Assembly: GCF_902489365.1 (NCBI RefSeq)
Contig: NZ_CABTZR010000026.1
Span: 1 to 28,780 of the forward strand
Direction: 5' to 3'
DNA: 28,780 nt
Source of the DNA: an uncultured Corynebacterium sp.
Lineage (GTDB): Bacteria; Actinomycetota; Actinomycetes; Mycobacteriales; Mycobacteriaceae
Under the pieces are notes generated by a model. It saw only the letters and a list, made by a program, of their open reading frames with translations, did not search any database and was not told the origin of the DNA. Both the position numbers and the translations under genes were made by a program. Every line of letters starts with the position of its first letter. Position 1 is the stretch's first letter. Below are positions 28,561 to 28,780 of this stretch, in pieces.

Positions 28561-28780
28561 ATGCGCCTAGTTCTGGCCTCCCAATCCCCGTCCCGCCTGT
28601 CCATCCTGCGGGGTGCGGGCGTGGAACCCGTCATCGCCCCGGCCCACGTGGACGAACGGGCCATCGAGGAGCGCCTGGCGGGGGGTGAACCCGCCGAGAT
28701 CGTCTGCGCCTTGGCCGCCGCGAAGGAGGAGGCCACTGCCTCCCACTATTCCGCGGACGTCGTGGGGGGGGGGGGGTGCC
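28561..28780 (+). CDS. maf: Maf-like nucleotide pyrophosphatase (5' part, cut by window end)
   Basis: The start MRLVLASQSPSRLSILRGAGVEPVIAPAHVDE is the Maf/YhdE N-terminus, with the ASxSPxR motif of the nucleotide-binding site. The family hydrolyses non-canonical nucleoside triphosphates (dTTP/UTP and modified pyrimidines). At 28764-28776 the reading frame enters a run of 13 G, where a D-x-V-x-G-x-D-like segment is expected, so the last ~17 bases are unreliable. The remainder of the gene is missing. Confidence 0.88.
   Translation, partial: MRLVLASQSPSRLSILRGAGVEPVIAPAHVDERAIEERLAGGEPAEIVCALAAAKEEATASHYSADVVGGGGC
28764..28776. other. Homopolymer of 13 G at the sequence end (likely artefact)
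   Basis: Thirteen consecutive G interrupt the conserved Maf coding sequence four bases before the window ends. Poly-G at read or contig ends is typical of two-colour sequencing chemistry losing signal. No biological role is inferred. Confidence 0.8.

Overview
The window is high-GC actinobacterial DNA, most likely from a Corynebacterium species. The main reason is gene order: maf, accE, two accD paralogs, birA, a small PH-domain membrane protein, purK and purE form the chain I recall from Corynebacterium glutamicum, with extra blocks inserted here. Many starts have a -10-like hexamer 6-8 nt before the start codon and no Shine-Dalgarno, as in leaderless actinobacterial genes. The right edge ends in 13 consecutive G inside maf, which looks like a contig-end artefact.

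Layout. 1-3932 is a fatty-acid degradation neighbourhood: the 3' end of a FadB-type multifunctional protein, an acyl-CoA dehydrogenase and a divergent TetR regulator. It is interrupted by an islet (about 440-1900) holding a DUF559-type nuclease gene. That gene lies between two direct copies of a roughly 130-bp structured repeat, with a tRNA 3'-end-like remnant beyond. 3929-5465 is an ECF sigma factor and its CU044_5270-type membrane anti-sigma factor. 5560-7575 holds a protein with a C-terminal RNase H domain, a PFAEP-repeat membrane protein and a YdcF-like protein. 7607-11518 holds a ribokinase, purE, purK, acetolactate decarboxylase (budA) and the PH-domain protein.

11519-17617 is a ribose block. 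A third copy of the structured repeat comes first, then a clear promoter with a 16-bp palindromic LacI-type operator and rbsR-rbsA-rbsC-rbsB-rbsK-rbsD, all overlapping or closely spaced. Its RbsK is a close paralog of the ribokinase 9 kb away, and the block separates birA from the PH-domain gene. 17660-18565 is birA, which carries an in-frame 15-bp tandem repeat encoding (K-A/T-E-V/I/L-N)n.

18637-24686 is a sugar uptake operon: ATPase, lipoprotein binding protein, two permeases, a 61-aa membrane protein and a GH13 trehalose-synthase-like enzyme, the last four translationally coupled. Trehalose or maltose import followed by isomerisation is the likely role. 24848-25120 is an unknown 90-aa protein with a strong terminator. 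25348-28556 is accD1, a shortened accD2 paralog lacking active-site motifs, and accE, for acyl-CoA carboxylation and fatty/mycolic acid synthesis, followed by partial maf.

The best candidate for something undescribed is the repeat family (519-644, 1711-1840, 11621-11750). A long terminal inverted repeat with the core AAGGCATTAGT encloses two internal hairpins, giving a three-stem fold, and two of the three copies flank the nuclease gene. Also unusual are the degenerate AccD2, the BirA repeat, the shared -10 region of purK/budA, and a possible 24-codon leaderless ORF upstream of accD1.
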